The notes: generated by a model from the letters alone, not told the origin. A DNA stretch of 64,000 nt from an uncultured Bacteroidales bacterium (GCA_905233445.1 CAJOEP010000004.1:62001-126000); one strand, 5' to 3'. Counted from the stretch's first letter, positions 45,833 through 55,569 are shown. A program made the numbers and translations.

Positions 45833-47086
45833 ATGAAGAGAGACAACGATTTTGTGAAGGCTAAGATTATTTCGATAGGTGATGAACTGCTTATCGGACA
45901 GGTTGTCAACACTAATGCTGCCTGGCTTGGTAATATATTGACTGTCAATGGAATAGAGGTTATATCCACTTTGACAATCGGTGATGGTGAGCGCGATATC
46001 ATTGAGGCGTTGGATGCATGTTCCGATGTTGACATAGTGTTGATGACAGGTGGATTGGGACCTACCGCCGACGACATCACAAAGCCGACATTGTGCAAAT
46101 ATTTCGATACGGAACTGGAGTTTTGTCAGGATGCGTACGATAACGTGATGAGTATTTTCCAGAAACGAGGTTATCAGATGACGGAGCGCAACCGTGGGCA
46201 GGCGTTCATTCCAAAAGCATGTAAATATATTGCAAATCGTTATGGTACAGCGCCTTGCATGTGGTTTGAGAAAAATAAAAAGGTATATATTTCCATGCCG
46301 GGAGTGCCTTTTGAGATGAAGAATGTTTTTGAGCAGGAGATTTTGCCGATGCTGTTGAAGCATTTTAAAGTCACACCTTATATAAAAAAAGTGGTGATGA
46401 CTACTGGTGTGGGCGAGTCGTTCCTTGCCGATGCCATAAAAGACTGGGAAGAATCGTTGCCCGACTTTTTGTCGTTGGCATATTTGCCGCAGCATGGCAT
46501 TGTGAGGTTGCGTTTGGAAGGCCGTCATCCTGATAGGGTGTTTTTGCAACAAACCATTGATAATGAGATTGTTAAACTAGAGGCGATAATAGGTAAACAC
46601 ATCTATGGTTATGATGAAAAGCCCATTGCGGAGACTGTTTTGGAAAAACTCAAGGCGTCAGAAATGACATTATCGTCGGCTGAGAGTTGTACGGGCGGTA
46701 CAATTGCAAAGATGATAACTGCAATACCGGGCAGTTCGGAGGTGTTTAAAGGCACAGTGGTATCGTATGCGACATCGGTGAAAGAGGATGTTCTTGGCGT
46801 CAAACACAACGATGTAGAAAAGTATACTGTTGTCAGTCAACAAGTTGCAGAACAGATGGCGACAGGTGTGAGGACATTGCTGAAGACCGATTATGCGGTG
46901 GCAACTACTGGTGTCGCTGGACCTGGCGGCGCGACGGAAGAGAATCCTGTCGGCACTGTATGGATTGCGGTGGCGGGACCCGATGGCGTGGTGTCGAAAC
47001 GTTATAATTTCGGGAACGACAGAAGCAATAATATTGAAAGAGCGGCGATAACAGCGTTGGAGATGGTGAGGAATAGTGTGGAGTAG
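45833..47086 (+). CDS. cinA: CinA-type NMN deamidase
   Basis: The protein is about 417 residues from the ATG at 45833 (MKRDNDFVKAKIISIGDELL). The N-terminal MoCF-like domain has IGDELLIGQVVNTNAAWLG and MTGGLGPTADDITK. The C-terminal PncC domain has LSSAESCTGGTIAKMITAIPGSS and TGVAGPGGATEENPVGTVWIA. PncC deamidates nicotinamide mononucleotide in NAD recycling; the N-terminal domain is an ADP-ribose pyrophosphatase-type module. The 34 residues upstream in the ORF track have no family match. Confidence 0.92.
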   Translation: MKRDNDFVKAKIISIGDELLIGQVVNTNAAWLGNILTVNGIEVISTLTIGDGERDIIEALDACSDVDIVLMTGGLGPTADDITKPTLCKYFDTELEFCQDAYDNVMSIFQKRGYQMTERNRGQAFIPKACKYIANRYGTAPCMWFEKNKKVYISMPGVPFEMKNVFEQEILPMLLKHFKVTPYIKKVVMTTGVGESFLADAIKDWEESLPDFLSLAYLPQHGIVRLRLEGRHPDRVFLQQTIDNEIVKLEAIIGKHIYGYDEKPIAETVLEKLKASEMTLSSAESCTGGTIAKMITAIPGSSEVFKGTVVSYATSVKEDVLGVKHNDVEKYTVVSQQVAEQMATGVRTLLKTDYAVATTGVAGPGGATEENPVGTVWIAVAGPDGVVSKRYNFGNDRSNNIERAAITALEMVRNSVE

Positions 47087-47122
47087 TGATAACAGATTAT
47101 AGATAACAGGTAATAGAGAAAT

Positions 47123-48151
47123 ATGACAAAATACAATAAAATAATAGGAGTGCTCTTTACTCTTTACTCTCTACTCTCTACTCTGATTTTTGTTTCTTGT
47201 TCAGAATCAGGTGGTTATAAAAAGAAACTGGATGTTCCGTATCAGAAAATGGAGCCACAGGAGATGGAAGTTGTCGAATACAACAAGGCTTTGTTTTCAA
47301 TTGATACTGCGCATTTTGAGGAGGGAGTTATGGCGATTGCCCCTAAGTTTAAAGACTTGTTGGGTGACAGCCTCGATGTTATAGGGATGATGTTCCTTAA
47401 AGACTTTGTGACGGATTCTTTCATTATCAGAGTCAATGAGTTAACTGAAAAAACTTTTCCTGATTCAAAGATTATATCCAGCAAGGTAAAGGGCGTTTAT
47501 CAGCATCTGAATTATTATTATCCGGAGATTAAAATTCCATCAACTTACGCTTATGTTTCCGGCATCAATTATGAGAATGGTTCAGTGATGATTTCTCCGG
47601 AATCGGTTTTAATTAGTTTGGATTTCTATTTGAGTAACAATGACTTAGTTTATGACAAGGTCGGAATGCCACGATATATCTCGAGACGTTGTCAGCCGGC
47701 TTCGATGACTAAAGATTTGGCGGAGGAACTTTATTTCACCTATATTTATAGCGATTTCAAGGCGAAAAATGTGTTGATGGAGATGATTGACAGGGGAAAG
47801 CGATACTTTTTCATTGAGGCGATGGATCCGACCTTGAACGATTCCATTCTATTAGGCTATTCGTCGCAGCAGACGGAGTGGGCGCATGATAACGAGGGGC
47901 AGATTTGGGCTACTATTGTAGGCAATAACATGTTGTATGCCAATGGTTTTGAGCAATATCGCGTGTTGTTTAACGACGGTCCATTCACGGCGGCATTTTC
48001 AGAAAACTCTCCTGCACGGTTAGGCGATTTTATCGGATTGCAAATAGTCCGCTCTTTCATGTCGAACAACGATGAATCATTACAGGAATTGATGGAACTC
48101 ACTGATTATCAAGATATTTTCCAGAGGTCACAATACAAGCCGAGGAAATAA
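47123..48151 (+). CDS. GldB-like lipoprotein
   Basis: This 342-residue lipoprotein (lipobox LIFVSCSE) has the sequence character of the GldB family: an N-terminal helix region, YAYVSGINYENGSVMISPES, LSLDFYLSNN-type segment, RCQPASMTKDLAEELY, and QTEWAHDNEGQIWATIVGNNMLY. GldB is linked with gliding and type IX secretion in Bacteroidota. The hydrophobic core of the signal peptide is encoded by four tandem 7-bp units (47153-47180), so a change in unit number would shift the frame. Confidence 0.78.
   Translation: MTKYNKIIGVLFTLYSLLSTLIFVSCSESGGYKKKLDVPYQKMEPQEMEVVEYNKALFSIDTAHFEEGVMAIAPKFKDLLGDSLDVIGMMFLKDFVTDSFIIRVNELTEKTFPDSKIISSKVKGVYQHLNYYYPEIKIPSTYAYVSGINYENGSVMISPESVLISLDFYLSNNDLVYDKVGMPRYISRRCQPASMTKDLAEELYFTYIYSDFKAKNVLMEMIDRGKRYFFIEAMDPTLNDSILLGYSSQQTEWAHDNEGQIWATIVGNNMLYANGFEQYRVLFNDGPFTAAFSENSPARLGDFIGLQIVRSFMSNNDESLQELMELTDYQDIFQRSQYKPRK
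47153..47185. repeat. Heptamer repeat inside the gldB-like signal peptide
   Basis: CTCTTTA, CTCTTTA, CTCTCTA, CTCTCTA and a partial CTCTG. The unit is not a multiple of three, so gain or loss of one unit moves the frame. The CTCTNNA pattern is shared with the repeat at 41440. Confidence 0.88.
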
Positions 48152-48156
48152 TTTTG

Positions 48157-48208
48157 AACACGAATAGCACGAATTGACACGAATTTTTTAAGATAGATTT
48201 AATTCGTG
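48157..48208. repeat. CACGAATT-type repeat
   Basis: Three near-copies (CACGAAT, CACGAATT, CACGAATT) are followed by an inverted AATTCGTG. The layout is like the CGGAT-type element at 31898 with a different core. It lies between the gldB-like gene and yifB. Confidence 0.7.
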
Positions 48209-48272
48209 AAGATTTGAGATTATTAGTGGTTAAAAAAGTTTTATTGGATTTATTAACTAAAAACTGAAATTT

Positions 48273-49805
48273 ATGTTAGTTAAAACTTTTGGTAGTGCCT
48301 TGAATGGCATTAATGCAATTACAGTTACAATTGAGGTCAATATTGACCGTGGAGTGCAGTTTTTTCTTGTCGGATTACCTGACAGTGCGGTGAAAGAGAG
48401 TCAGCAGCGTATTGAATCGGCGTTGAATAACAATGGGTTAAAGTATCCCAAGCGCAAGATTACCATCAACATGGCACCTGCCGACATCAGAAAAGAGGGC
48501 TCGAGTTATGATTTGCCGTTGGCGATAGCTATATTGGCTGCATCGGAGCAGGTGAGCGTTGATTTGCTTGACAAATACGTCATCATGGGGGAATTGTCGC
48601 TCGACGGAAGCATCAATCCAATAAAAGGGGCGTTGCCGATAGCTATAAAAGCGTCGGAAGATGGTTTTAAGGGCGTCATTGTGCCAAAGGCCAACGCCAA
48701 CGAGGCCGCGGTAGTTGAAGACATCGATGTATATGGTGTGGAGACAATTATGGATGTCATCAATTTTTTCAATGGATTTCATCATATTGAGCCGACGAAG
48801 CTGGACCTTGAAATGGAAGAAAGTTCCGATATTTATGATTTGGATTTTGCTGATGTCAGGGGTCAGGAAAACATTAAAAGAGCTCTTGAGGTGGCATCCG
48901 CCGGGTCACATAACGTTATTCTCATAGGCCCGCCAGGTAGCGGTAAGACTATGTTAGCCAAACGATTACCGACTATTTTACCTCCGATGACGCTGAAAGA
49001 AGCACTGGAGACAACGAAGATTCATTCGGTGGTCGGGATGTTGGGTCATGGTGTCTCGCTGATGCGCACGAGGCCGTTCAGAAACCCGCATCATACCACG
49101 TCGTACGTCGGTCTGGTGGGTGGAGGCACCTATCCGCAGCCAGGTGAGATTTCGCTTGCACATAACGGCGTTTTATTCCTCGACGAACTGCCCGAATTCA
49201 AAAGACAGGTGCTGGAGGTGTTGCGACAGCCGATGGAGGACCGCATGGTGACAATAGCACGAGCCAAGCAAACGGTGGAGTTTCCAGCGAATTTCATGCT
49301 CGTGGCAGCGATGAACCCTTGTCCGTGCGGCTATTACAACCACCCGACGAAGGAATGCACCTGCAAGCCAGGGCAGGTGGAGACGTATCTCTCAAGGATT
49401 TCTGGGCCATTGCTCGACAGAATAGACCTTCATATCGAGACATTCCCGATATCATACGATGAGTTGTCGCAGAAAAAACCTGGCGAGAAAAGCGCTGTGG
49501 TTCGCGAGCGTGTTGTGAAAGCCAGAATGATTCAGGTTCAGCGTTTTGCCGACGTGCCAGGCATTCATTGCAATGCCCAGATGACTGCCAAAATGATACA
49601 AAAATACTGTAACCTCGATGAGCAATGCGGCTCGTTGTTGAAAAACGCCATGGAACGATTGGGATTATCGGCTAGAGCCAGAGATAGGATATTGAAGGTG
49701 TCACGCACCATCGCCGACCTCGCCGGTTCCGAAAACATCCAGCCCGAACATCTCGCCGAAGCAATTCAATATAGGAGTTTGGACAGAGATAATTGGGGGA
49801 AGTAA
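48273..49805 (+). CDS. YifB/ComM-family AAA+ ATPase
   Basis: This 510-residue protein has an N-terminal Lon-protease-like domain ([28 protein letters not shown]), a central magnesium-chelatase-type AAA+ core with Walker [10 protein letters not shown] and [13 protein letters not shown], the zinc-type [15 protein letters not shown] segment, and a C-terminal ChlI domain. ComM helicases in this family help branch migration of integrating DNA in natural transformation; that role is possible here and fits cinA nearby, but a competence state is not shown. Confidence 0.92.
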   Translation: MLVKTFGSALNGINAITVTIEVNIDRGVQFFLVGLPDSAVKESQQRIESALNNNGLKYPKRKITINMAPADIRKEGSSYDLPLAIAILAASEQVSVDLLDKYVIMGELSLDGSINPIKGALPIAIKASEDGFKGVIVPKANANEAAVVEDIDVYGVETIMDVINFFNGFHHIEPTKLDLEMEESSDIYDLDFADVRGQENIKRALEVASAGSHNVILIGPPGSGKTMLAKRLPTILPPMTLKEALETTKIHSVVGMLGHGVSLMRTRPFRNPHHTTSYVGLVGGGTYPQPGEISLAHNGVLFLDELPEFKRQVLEVLRQPMEDRMVTIARAKQTVEFPANFMLVAAMNPCPCGYYNHPTKECTCKPGQVETYLSRISGPLLDRIDLHIETFPISYDELSQKKPGEKSAVVRERVVKARMIQVQRFADVPGIHCNAQMTAKMIQKYCNLDEQCGSLLKNAMERLGLSARARDRILKVSRTIADLAGSENIQPEHLAEAIQYRSLDRDNWGK

Positions 49806-49845
49806 TAAATTTTAGAAAAAAATGTTCAAATAATAGAAATTTTGC

Positions 49846-49854
49846 TATTTTTGC
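49846..49854 (+). promoter_or_regulatory. -7 box of the hicAB promoter
   Basis: TATTTTTGC fits TAnnTTTGC and lies 19 bp upstream of the hicA ATG at 49874, which supports that start over the ORF-track start at 49793. Confidence 0.6.
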
Positions 49855-49873
49855 AAAATCAAAAACTGGATTT

Positions 49874-50053
49874 ATGAAGTATAGGGAGTTACATAGAAGG
49901 TTCATTAGGGCTGGATGGAAATATGATCATGCTGAAGGGAGTCATTATTTTTATAGGAAAAACGATGTTTTGTCGGAACCGATACCATATCACGGAGCAC
50001 ACGAAATATCAACTGGATTGGCAAATAAAATTATAAAAAAATATGGAATATGA
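49874..50053 (+). CDS. hicA: HicA-type mRNA interferase toxin
   Basis: From the ATG at 49874 the protein is 59 residues (MKYRELHRRFIRAGWKYDHAEGSHYFYRK). It is a double-stranded-RNA-binding-like fold with the catalytic histidine in EGSHYFY. HicA toxins cut mRNA. The ORF-track extension to 49793 would run through the promoter. Its stop overlaps the hicB start (ATGGAATATGA). Confidence 0.85.
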   Translation: MKYRELHRRFIRAGWKYDHAEGSHYFYRKNDVLSEPIPYHGAHEISTGLANKIIKKYGI

Positions 50054-50468
50054 AAAAATAGGATTGAATATGGAAAAAATTGTGATGATAATCGAGAAGT
50101 CGAAAGACTATTTCGGAGCATATTCCGAGAATTGTGATGGAATTTATGCGGCAGGTAGTAGCATTCAGGAGGTGAAAGATGATACTTATGAGGCTATACG
50201 TCTAATCAAAGAGGATCTTCCTGAAGAACGTTGGCCTGTGCAAATCAAAGGTGATTTTGAGATAGAATGGCGTATTGACGTTCCAAGTTTTTTGGAATAT
50301 TATTCCAAATACATGTCGCTAGCTGGTATGGAGAAGATGACAGGAATAAATCAAAAACAACTGTCCAACTATTTGAATCACAGGGCGGTACCTCGACGCA
50401 AGCAAACCGACCGCATCCGAGAAGGAATACATCGTTTTGCTGAGGAGTTGCTGAGTATAACACTATGA
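50043..50468 (+). CDS. hicB: HicB-type antitoxin with HTH
   Basis: This 141-residue protein has an N-terminal HicB RNase H-like domain (MIIEKSKDYFGAYSENCDGIYAAGSSIQEVKDDTYEAIRLIKE) and a C-terminal XRE-type helix-turn-helix (GMEKMTGINQKQLSNYLNHRAVPRRKQTDRI). It neutralises HicA and probably represses the operon. The start at 50043 lies within hicA; the methionine ten codons in (50070) is an alternative. Confidence 0.85.
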   Translation: MEYEKIGLNMEKIVMIIEKSKDYFGAYSENCDGIYAAGSSIQEVKDDTYEAIRLIKEDLPEERWPVQIKGDFEIEWRIDVPSFLEYYSKYMSLAGMEKMTGINQKQLSNYLNHRAVPRRKQTDRIREGIHRFAEELLSITL

Positions 50469-50508
50469 TTGTTATTATAAAAAAAAGAAGAATCGTGCAA
50501 AAATCACT

Positions 50509-53034
50509 TTAAAATTCGACAATCAATTTTAGATTCAATTGTCTGTTAGTCAGATAGTTAGGTACAGCATACTGTATGTTGTAGATGTCGGTCACCCACA
50601 TGTATGAGCTTACATTGTTGACGCCCAGAAGATTGAAAACCTCGAGGCTGAGCCAGCAGTTTCTTATGTAATTCAATGGATTGCGAGGATTTCTGAATGT
50701 TGTGGCATCACTGATGAGCTGTTTGCTGAATCCGATATCGACGCGACGATAGGCCGACATTCTGTTTTTCTGTTGATAACGCTGTGATTCAGGTGGTCCA
50801 AAAGGCAATCCTGTGCCGAAAATGAGTTTCAGATTTACCTTGAACGACGGTACATATGGTATATAATCCTGGAAGAAGATAGCAAAATTGATTCGTTGGT
50901 CGGAAGGGCGCGGGATACCTGTAATGATGGTGTCTCTCACATAGTCGGCACCATTGTTGATGTCAGTCTGCGAGAGTATATGTCCTTGAGCGTCAATGAA
51001 ATACTGGATATTTTCGGTGGTTTTCATTATTGACATTGAAGCCCAGCTTTCGATGCCTTTCACAAACTCGCCGTTGATTTTCATATCCAAGCCATAGGCG
51101 TGTCCGGTTGCTTTCTGGTCGGCATAATACCTAATTCTAATATTATCGACTTCGTAAGGGATAATGTCTGTTAGATATTTGTAATAAATCTCGCTTGTCA
51201 GCACAAACGGGCGATCCCAAGCTTTGAACTGGTATTCGTGGCCCAAAACGACTTGATACGACTTCTGCACAGAGGCTTTGTCTTTGCTTACGAGGTCGCC
51301 ATTGAACATGCGCAATTCCCTGTAAAATGGAGGCTGTACATACACTCCGCCCGATAATCTGAATGTCATGTTAGGACGTTTCGCGGGTTGAAAAGCTATT
51401 CCTGCACGAGGGCTGACATTCACCGAGCCGTTGTATCCCCAATAGTTGGCGCGGAGTCCGGCGGTTAGAACCCAGATACCGCCTTTTTCGTTTTCAAATT
51501 GCCATGAATTTTGCAGATAACCGTCTAAATTGTTGATGTACAATTCATTATGGCCGTTTGCCACGTTTTTCAGCTCTAGCGGTGTCTGCATCGGGTTGTT
51601 TGGATTCAAGATTGAGTCGGTGATGTGCGGCTGGGTGTAGCCTGCCGAATCGACCATGTCCCACTCGTTGATGATGTCGTCGAACAGCTGGTTTTGGTAA
51701 CGCACACCCCATTTCAGCACGTTGTCGCGGTATTTGTAAGCGCCTTTATGGTCGAGGTTGTAAACCCGCGAGTAGAAATAGTTGCGCGCATGCTCGATAT
51801 ACGTTCCAACTCCTTGATTAGTAACGACATGATCTTCTCCGTTATATTCATTGTTAAGGTCGATGACACCAATCCAATATTGACCTTGTATGTCGTATGT
51901 CTCCGATTCGACTGCGGAGTAGGCTGAGCCTATGAATTTGAGGTTTAAGTCTTCGTTGGGGCTGAAATTCAAGGAAATAGCACCCAAGCCTGTGGTATAT
52001 TTACTCAGTTCCTGTCCGTCGAAATACACTTTGAGGCGATACGAGGCCTGCAAGTTGCCGAAATCAGTTTCGCGTGTGGTCGGAGCCATGAGGTAGCTGT
52101 TTCTTGAGTAGTATCCAAGGGCTGTGATTTCGAATCGAGATGATATGTTGTATGTGATAAGTCCTTGAACGTCAGCGAAGTTAGGCTTGTAATCGCCTTT
52201 GGTGTCCATGGCACCGAGAAGATACTGTGTGTTTTTGTAGCGCGCTCCGATAAGGTAGTTCATGCTGCCTTTGAAAGCCATTCCTTCGGTATGTGCCTCG
52301 GCTCCTAACAGGCTGAGTGTCAATGAACTGGCTGTTATTGTAGGCTTTTTGTATGTGATGTCGAGGACAGATGACAGTTTGTCGCCGTATTCCGCTGAGA
52401 AGCCGCCTGCCGAGAAGTCTATGTTAGAGACAAGTCGTGAGTTGACGAAGCTGAGTCCTTCCTGTTGTCCCGAGCCGACCAGAAACGGTTTGTAAATCTC
52501 AATGCCGTTGACGTAGATAAGGTTTTCGTCGAAGTTGCCGCCGCGCACGTTGTATTGCGAGCTGAGTTCGTTGGTAGAGCTCACTCCGGCGAGGGTTTTC
52601 ACCATGTCTTCGACACCGCCTGCGCCCACCGATGGCAGAAGCACTGTCTCACGTGCGTCAATCCTTGTTATTGCTGACGATTTGATTGATTGGTCGTGTA
52701 CCGTCATCTCGGGCAGCAGTGTCGATGTGACCTTCATTTTCACATCATGTCGGCGCCGTTCCTCGTTCTGGAGCCGCACCTCAATTTTGATTTCCTCGTA
52801 ACCTACAAACGAAAAGACCACATTTATCAAAGTGTCGGCGGGCAGAGTGAGGTTGTAGTTGCCTCTTGCGTCGGACACCACGCCAAATGATGTGTTTTGT
52901 ACCGCCACGTTGACAAGCTCGATGACTTTACCGTCGTTGTCGGTGATTTTTCCATACAAAACACCCTCGCTCTTCTGCGCAAAGGCAAAAGATGGAAGAA
53001 GTAATAGTATGAAAATCAACCACTTATATTTCAT
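50509..53034 (-). CDS. TonB-dependent receptor with carboxypeptidase-like N-domain
   Basis: This 841-residue protein has a signal peptide (IFILLLLPSFAFAQ), a CarboxypepD_reg-like beta-sandwich (about 24-105, GVLYGKITDNDGKVIELVNVAV), a plug domain with YNVRGGNFDENLIYVNGIEIY, and a 22-strand-type barrel ending RQLNLKLIVEF. It is an outer-membrane transporter driven by TonB. No SusD partner follows, so it is not a classical polysaccharide-utilisation pair. Substrate is unknown. Confidence 0.88.
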   Translation of the reverse strand: MKYKWLIFILLLLPSFAFAQKSEGVLYGKITDNDGKVIELVNVAVQNTSFGVVSDARGNYNLTLPADTLINVVFSFVGYEEIKIEVRLQNEERRRHDVKMKVTSTLLPEMTVHDQSIKSSAITRIDARETVLLPSVGAGGVEDMVKTLAGVSSTNELSSQYNVRGGNFDENLIYVNGIEIYKPFLVGSGQQEGLSFVNSRLVSNIDFSAGGFSAEYGDKLSSVLDITYKKPTITASSLTLSLLGAEAHTEGMAFKGSMNYLIGARYKNTQYLLGAMDTKGDYKPNFADVQGLITYNISSRFEITALGYYSRNSYLMAPTTRETDFGNLQASYRLKVYFDGQELSKYTTGLGAISLNFSPNEDLNLKFIGSAYSAVESETYDIQGQYWIGVIDLNNEYNGEDHVVTNQGVGTYIEHARNYFYSRVYNLDHKGAYKYRDNVLKWGVRYQNQLFDDIINEWDMVDSAGYTQPHITDSILNPNNPMQTPLELKNVANGHNELYINNLDGYLQNSWQFENEKGGIWVLTAGLRANYWGYNGSVNVSPRAGIAFQPAKRPNMTFRLSGGVYVQPPFYRELRMFNGDLVSKDKASVQKSYQVVLGHEYQFKAWDRPFVLTSEIYYKYLTDIIPYEVDNIRIRYYADQKATGHAYGLDMKINGEFVKGIESWASMSIMKTTENIQYFIDAQGHILSQTDINNGADYVRDTIITGIPRPSDQRINFAIFFQDYIPYVPSFKVNLKLIFGTGLPFGPPESQRYQQKNRMSAYRRVDIGFSKQLISDATTFRNPRNPLNYIRNCWLSLEVFNLLGVNNVSSYMWVTDIYNIQYAVPNYLTNRQLNLKLIVEF

Positions 53035-53044
53035 GGCGTATTGT

Positions 53045-53071
53045 TATTCCGAACGCAGTGAGGAATCTCAT
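53045..53071. repeat. REP-like half element
   Basis: TATTCCGAACGCAGTGAGGAATCTCA resembles the outer arms of the 9323-9362 element (TCATTCCGAG...GAGGAATCTCA). Confidence 0.5.
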
Positions 53072-53113
53072 TTAACAATAACGAAAACCTTTATGAATTA
53101 GTACGCTATTAAC

Positions 53114-53143
53114 AAAAAAAGCCGCCTTAATGCAGACGGCTTC
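53114..53143 (-). terminator. Intrinsic terminator after rpmB
   Basis: On the minus strand AAGCCGTCT and AGGCGGCTT pair with one mismatch around a short loop and are followed by a run of T, 19 bp past the rpmB stop. Confidence 0.8.
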
Positions 53144-53161
53144 TTTGTCTAAAATCATATC

Positions 53162-53404
53162 TTACCAGCGGTTGAGGTTACCATCATTTGCTGCGTCGAC
53201 CATTGCCTGATAAACGCCTTTCTTGTCGATGGTGCGCAAACCTGCTGCAGAAACCTTCAAAACCACCCATTCATTCCACTCAGGAACATAGAATCTCTTG
53301 ATCTTCAAGTTAGGTTTGAATGTTCTTTTGGTCTTTCTGTTTGAGTGAGAAACGTTGTTTCCACTGATGACCTTCTTACCTGTAATCTGACAAATTCTTG
53401 ACAT
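53162..53404 (-). CDS. rpmB: Ribosomal protein bL28
   Basis: This 80-residue protein starts MSRICQITGKKVISGNNVSHSNRKTKRTF, the bL28 signature. It is followed directly by a terminator. The rpmG gene, which often follows in Bacteroidota, is not here. Confidence 0.96.
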   Translation of the reverse strand: MSRICQITGKKVISGNNVSHSNRKTKRTFKPNLKIKRFYVPEWNEWVVLKVSAAGLRTIDKKGVYQAMVDAANDGNLNRW

Positions 53405-53532
53405 TTTTCTATTATTTTATTGTTCTTATTTCCTTTTACAAAACGGACTGCAAAAATACAACTTTTTTTGAAATGAAAAACATTTTTTTTGAAAAAAATG
53501 AAAAAAAACAGAACATTTTTCGAGATTTTTTT

Positions 53533-53541
53533 TATTTTTGC
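53533..53541 (+). promoter_or_regulatory. -7 box for the aminotransferase gene
   Basis: TATTTTTGC fits TAnnTTTGC, 19 bp before the start codon at 53561. Confidence 0.55.
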
Positions 53542-53560
53542 GGTTTAAAATTGAAAAACT

Positions 53561-54682
53561 ATGAAAATTCCAATGGTTGACCTTGTTGGTCAATACAACA
53601 AAATCAAGGCGGAAGTCGATGCTTCCATTCAGCAGATATTATCGACGGGCGGCTTCATCGGCGGTCCTTTTGTGCAGAAATTCCAAGAAGATTTACAGCA
53701 ATATCTCGACGTTAAACATGTGATTCCTTGTGCTAACGGCACTGACGCATTGCAGGTTGCCATGATGGGCCTTGGCCTGAAACCTGGCGACGAGGTCATC
53801 ACGACTTCGTTCACTTTCATCGCAACAGCTGAAGTGGTGGCTTTGCTGCGCTTAACGCCAGTGGTTGTTGATGTCGATATGGAGACATATTGCATTGACC
53901 CTGAAGCGGTTGAGCGCGCCATCACTCCTCGTACAAAGGCCATCGTGCCAGTGCATCTGTTCGGCCAGTGCGCCAATATGGATGCCATCATGGACATCGC
54001 AAAACGCCATAACCTTTATGTGGTAGAAGACAATGCTCAGGCTATCGGTGCACATTATACATTCAAAGACGGCACAGTGAAGAAGTCGGGAACCATCGGA
54101 AACATCGGTTGCACTTCATTCTTCCCATCGAAGAACCTCGGTTGCTATGGCGACGGCGGTGCTATCTTCACCAACGACGACGCTCTTGCCGACATGATGC
54201 GCGTGGTTGTCAATCACGGAATGAAGACTCGCTATTATCATGATTATGTGGGTGTTAACTCACGTCTCGATGCTATCCAGGCAGCGGTTTTGGACATCAA
54301 GTTGAAACATCTTGACGAATATATCAAGGCACGCCAGTATGCGGCGGCTTATTATGAGAAAGCATTCGCTCAGACCGACAAGATCATCACTCCGAAGACG
54401 GCTCCGTTTACCGACCACGTCTATCATCAGTATGTTGTCGTTTTGAAGGACTTGGATCGTGCTAAGGTGATGGAGCACTTGCAGTCGAAGGGCATCGCTT
54501 GCGCCATTTATTACCCAGTCGCATTGCACATGCAGAAAGCCTATGCTGACCCGCGCTACAAGAAAGGCGACTTCCCGGTCTGCGAGTACCTCTGCGACCA
54601 CGTGATGGCGTTGCCAATCCACACCGAGTTCACCGACGAGCAGTTGAAGTATGTGACTGACGCGGTGCTGGAGATGTGCTAG
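53561..54682 (+). CDS. DegT/DnrJ/EryC1-type aminotransferase
   Basis: This 373-residue PLP-dependent sugar aminotransferase has MVDLVGQYNKIKAEVD and GGFIGGPFVQKFQEDL at the N-terminus, ANGTDALQVAM (cofactor phosphate binding), VEDNAQAIGAHY, and the PLP lysine in TSFFPSKNLGCYGDGGA. It should transfer an amino group onto a nucleotide-activated keto sugar. This probably links to the surface polysaccharide genes at the window start, though it stands alone here. The next gene follows after 6 bp. Confidence 0.93.
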   Translation: MKIPMVDLVGQYNKIKAEVDASIQQILSTGGFIGGPFVQKFQEDLQQYLDVKHVIPCANGTDALQVAMMGLGLKPGDEVITTSFTFIATAEVVALLRLTPVVVDVDMETYCIDPEAVERAITPRTKAIVPVHLFGQCANMDAIMDIAKRHNLYVVEDNAQAIGAHYTFKDGTVKKSGTIGNIGCTSFFPSKNLGCYGDGGAIFTNDDALADMMRVVVNHGMKTRYYHDYVGVNSRLDAIQAAVLDIKLKHLDEYIKARQYAAAYYEKAFAQTDKIITPKTAPFTDHVYHQYVVVLKDLDRAKVMEHLQSKGIACAIYYPVALHMQKAYADPRYKKGDFPVCEYLCDHVMALPIHTEFTDEQLKYVTDAVLEMC

Positions 54683-54688
54683 ATTTAT

Positions 54689-54994
54689 ATGACACAGAAA
54701 ACCCTGATATCGCAACTTTCGCCCCATCTTTTTTGGGACATCGACATCAACGATTTTGATGCCGAGAGGAATTCTGCGCAGTTGATTCAGAGGGTTTTGG
54801 AGTGGGGTGAACTTGAAGATTGGAGACTAATATATAGTTTTTATGGATTAGAGCGTATTGTAAGTGATTGTAAATCATTACGGACGCTCAATCCTAAGGC
54901 TTTATCGTTTGTTTGCGCCATTTCGGATACTAAAAAAGAGGATTATCGATGCTATACTATGAGACAATACACCCAGCAACATTGGAGCTATTAA
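54689..54994 (+). CDS. AbiEi-like antitoxin (DUF6922-type)
   Basis: This 101-residue protein begins MTQKTLISQLSPHLFWDIDINDFDAERNSAQLIQRVLEWGELEDWRLI, a pattern seen in short Bacteroidota proteins found just before AbiEii-type toxin genes. It overlaps the next gene by 46 bp. It probably acts as the antitoxin or regulator of the pair. It lacks the winged-helix domain of classical AbiEi. Confidence 0.65.
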   Translation: MTQKTLISQLSPHLFWDIDINDFDAERNSAQLIQRVLEWGELEDWRLIYSFYGLERIVSDCKSLRTLNPKALSFVCAISDTKKEDYRCYTMRQYTQQHWSY

Positions 54995-55569
54995 AAAAAT
55001 TGGCTTCACAAACAGAATTGCACGGGATGCGTCTTGTAGGAGGCACATCACTTGCTCTTCAGTATGGTCATCGTCAGTCGGTTGATCTGGATTTCTTTGG
55101 AAAATTGGGTGTTTCTCAGGAAGAAATCATTGAAATGGCAAGAAGTATTGGTGATTTCAAACTTTATAACAAGACCAAATACATTCTTCAATTTATTTTG
55201 AATAACGTCAGAATTGACGTTGTAGATTATGCCAGTTACGAATGGATTGACGAGCTAATAGTTGAAAATGCTATAGTTCTTGCTTCTCCCAAAGACATTG
55301 CAGCATTGAAAATCAACGCTATTGAAGGTCGAGGAACAAAAAAAGATTTCATTGATGTTTTTGAACTTTTGAAGCATTATGAATTATCTGAAATCCTTGA
55401 TTTTTACAGGCAAAAATACCCGGATTACTCCATATTTCAAGCATTATTGAGCCTAACATATTTCGACGATGCTGAATCCCAGGCAATGCCGGTAATGTTT
55501 ACTTCTGAATCGTGGGATGAGATGAAGGAGAAGATTCGAGAAGAGGTGAGGAAGTATCAGGGGAAATAG
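54949..55569 (+). CDS. AbiEii-type nucleotidyltransferase toxin
   Basis: This 206-residue nucleotidyltransferase has the diagnostic motif RLVGGTSLALQYGHRQSVDLDFF (GGT and DLD metal ligands) and SPKDIAALKINAIEGRGTKKDFIDVFEL, as in AbiEii/MenT-type toxins that add nucleotides to tRNA or other targets. Start ATG lies within the upstream gene. Abortive phage infection is the classic role of this family. Confidence 0.85.
   Translation: MLYYETIHPATLELLKKLASQTELHGMRLVGGTSLALQYGHRQSVDLDFFGKLGVSQEEIIEMARSIGDFKLYNKTKYILQFILNNVRIDVVDYASYEWIDELIVENAIVLASPKDIAALKINAIEGRGTKKDFIDVFELLKHYELSEILDFYRQKYPDYSIFQALLSLTYFDDAESQAMPVMFTSESWDEMKEKIREEVRKYQGK

Noticed and set aside
45694-46098. 134-residue minus-strand ORF and the 244-residue ORF at 45818-46552.
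   Set aside because: Both lie antisense to the well-supported cinA gene and have no recognisable domains; they are shadows.
53162-53404. Lone rpmB without rpmG as a sign of rearrangement.
   Set aside because: Gene order around rpmB varies and one missing neighbour is weak evidence; rpmG may be elsewhere.
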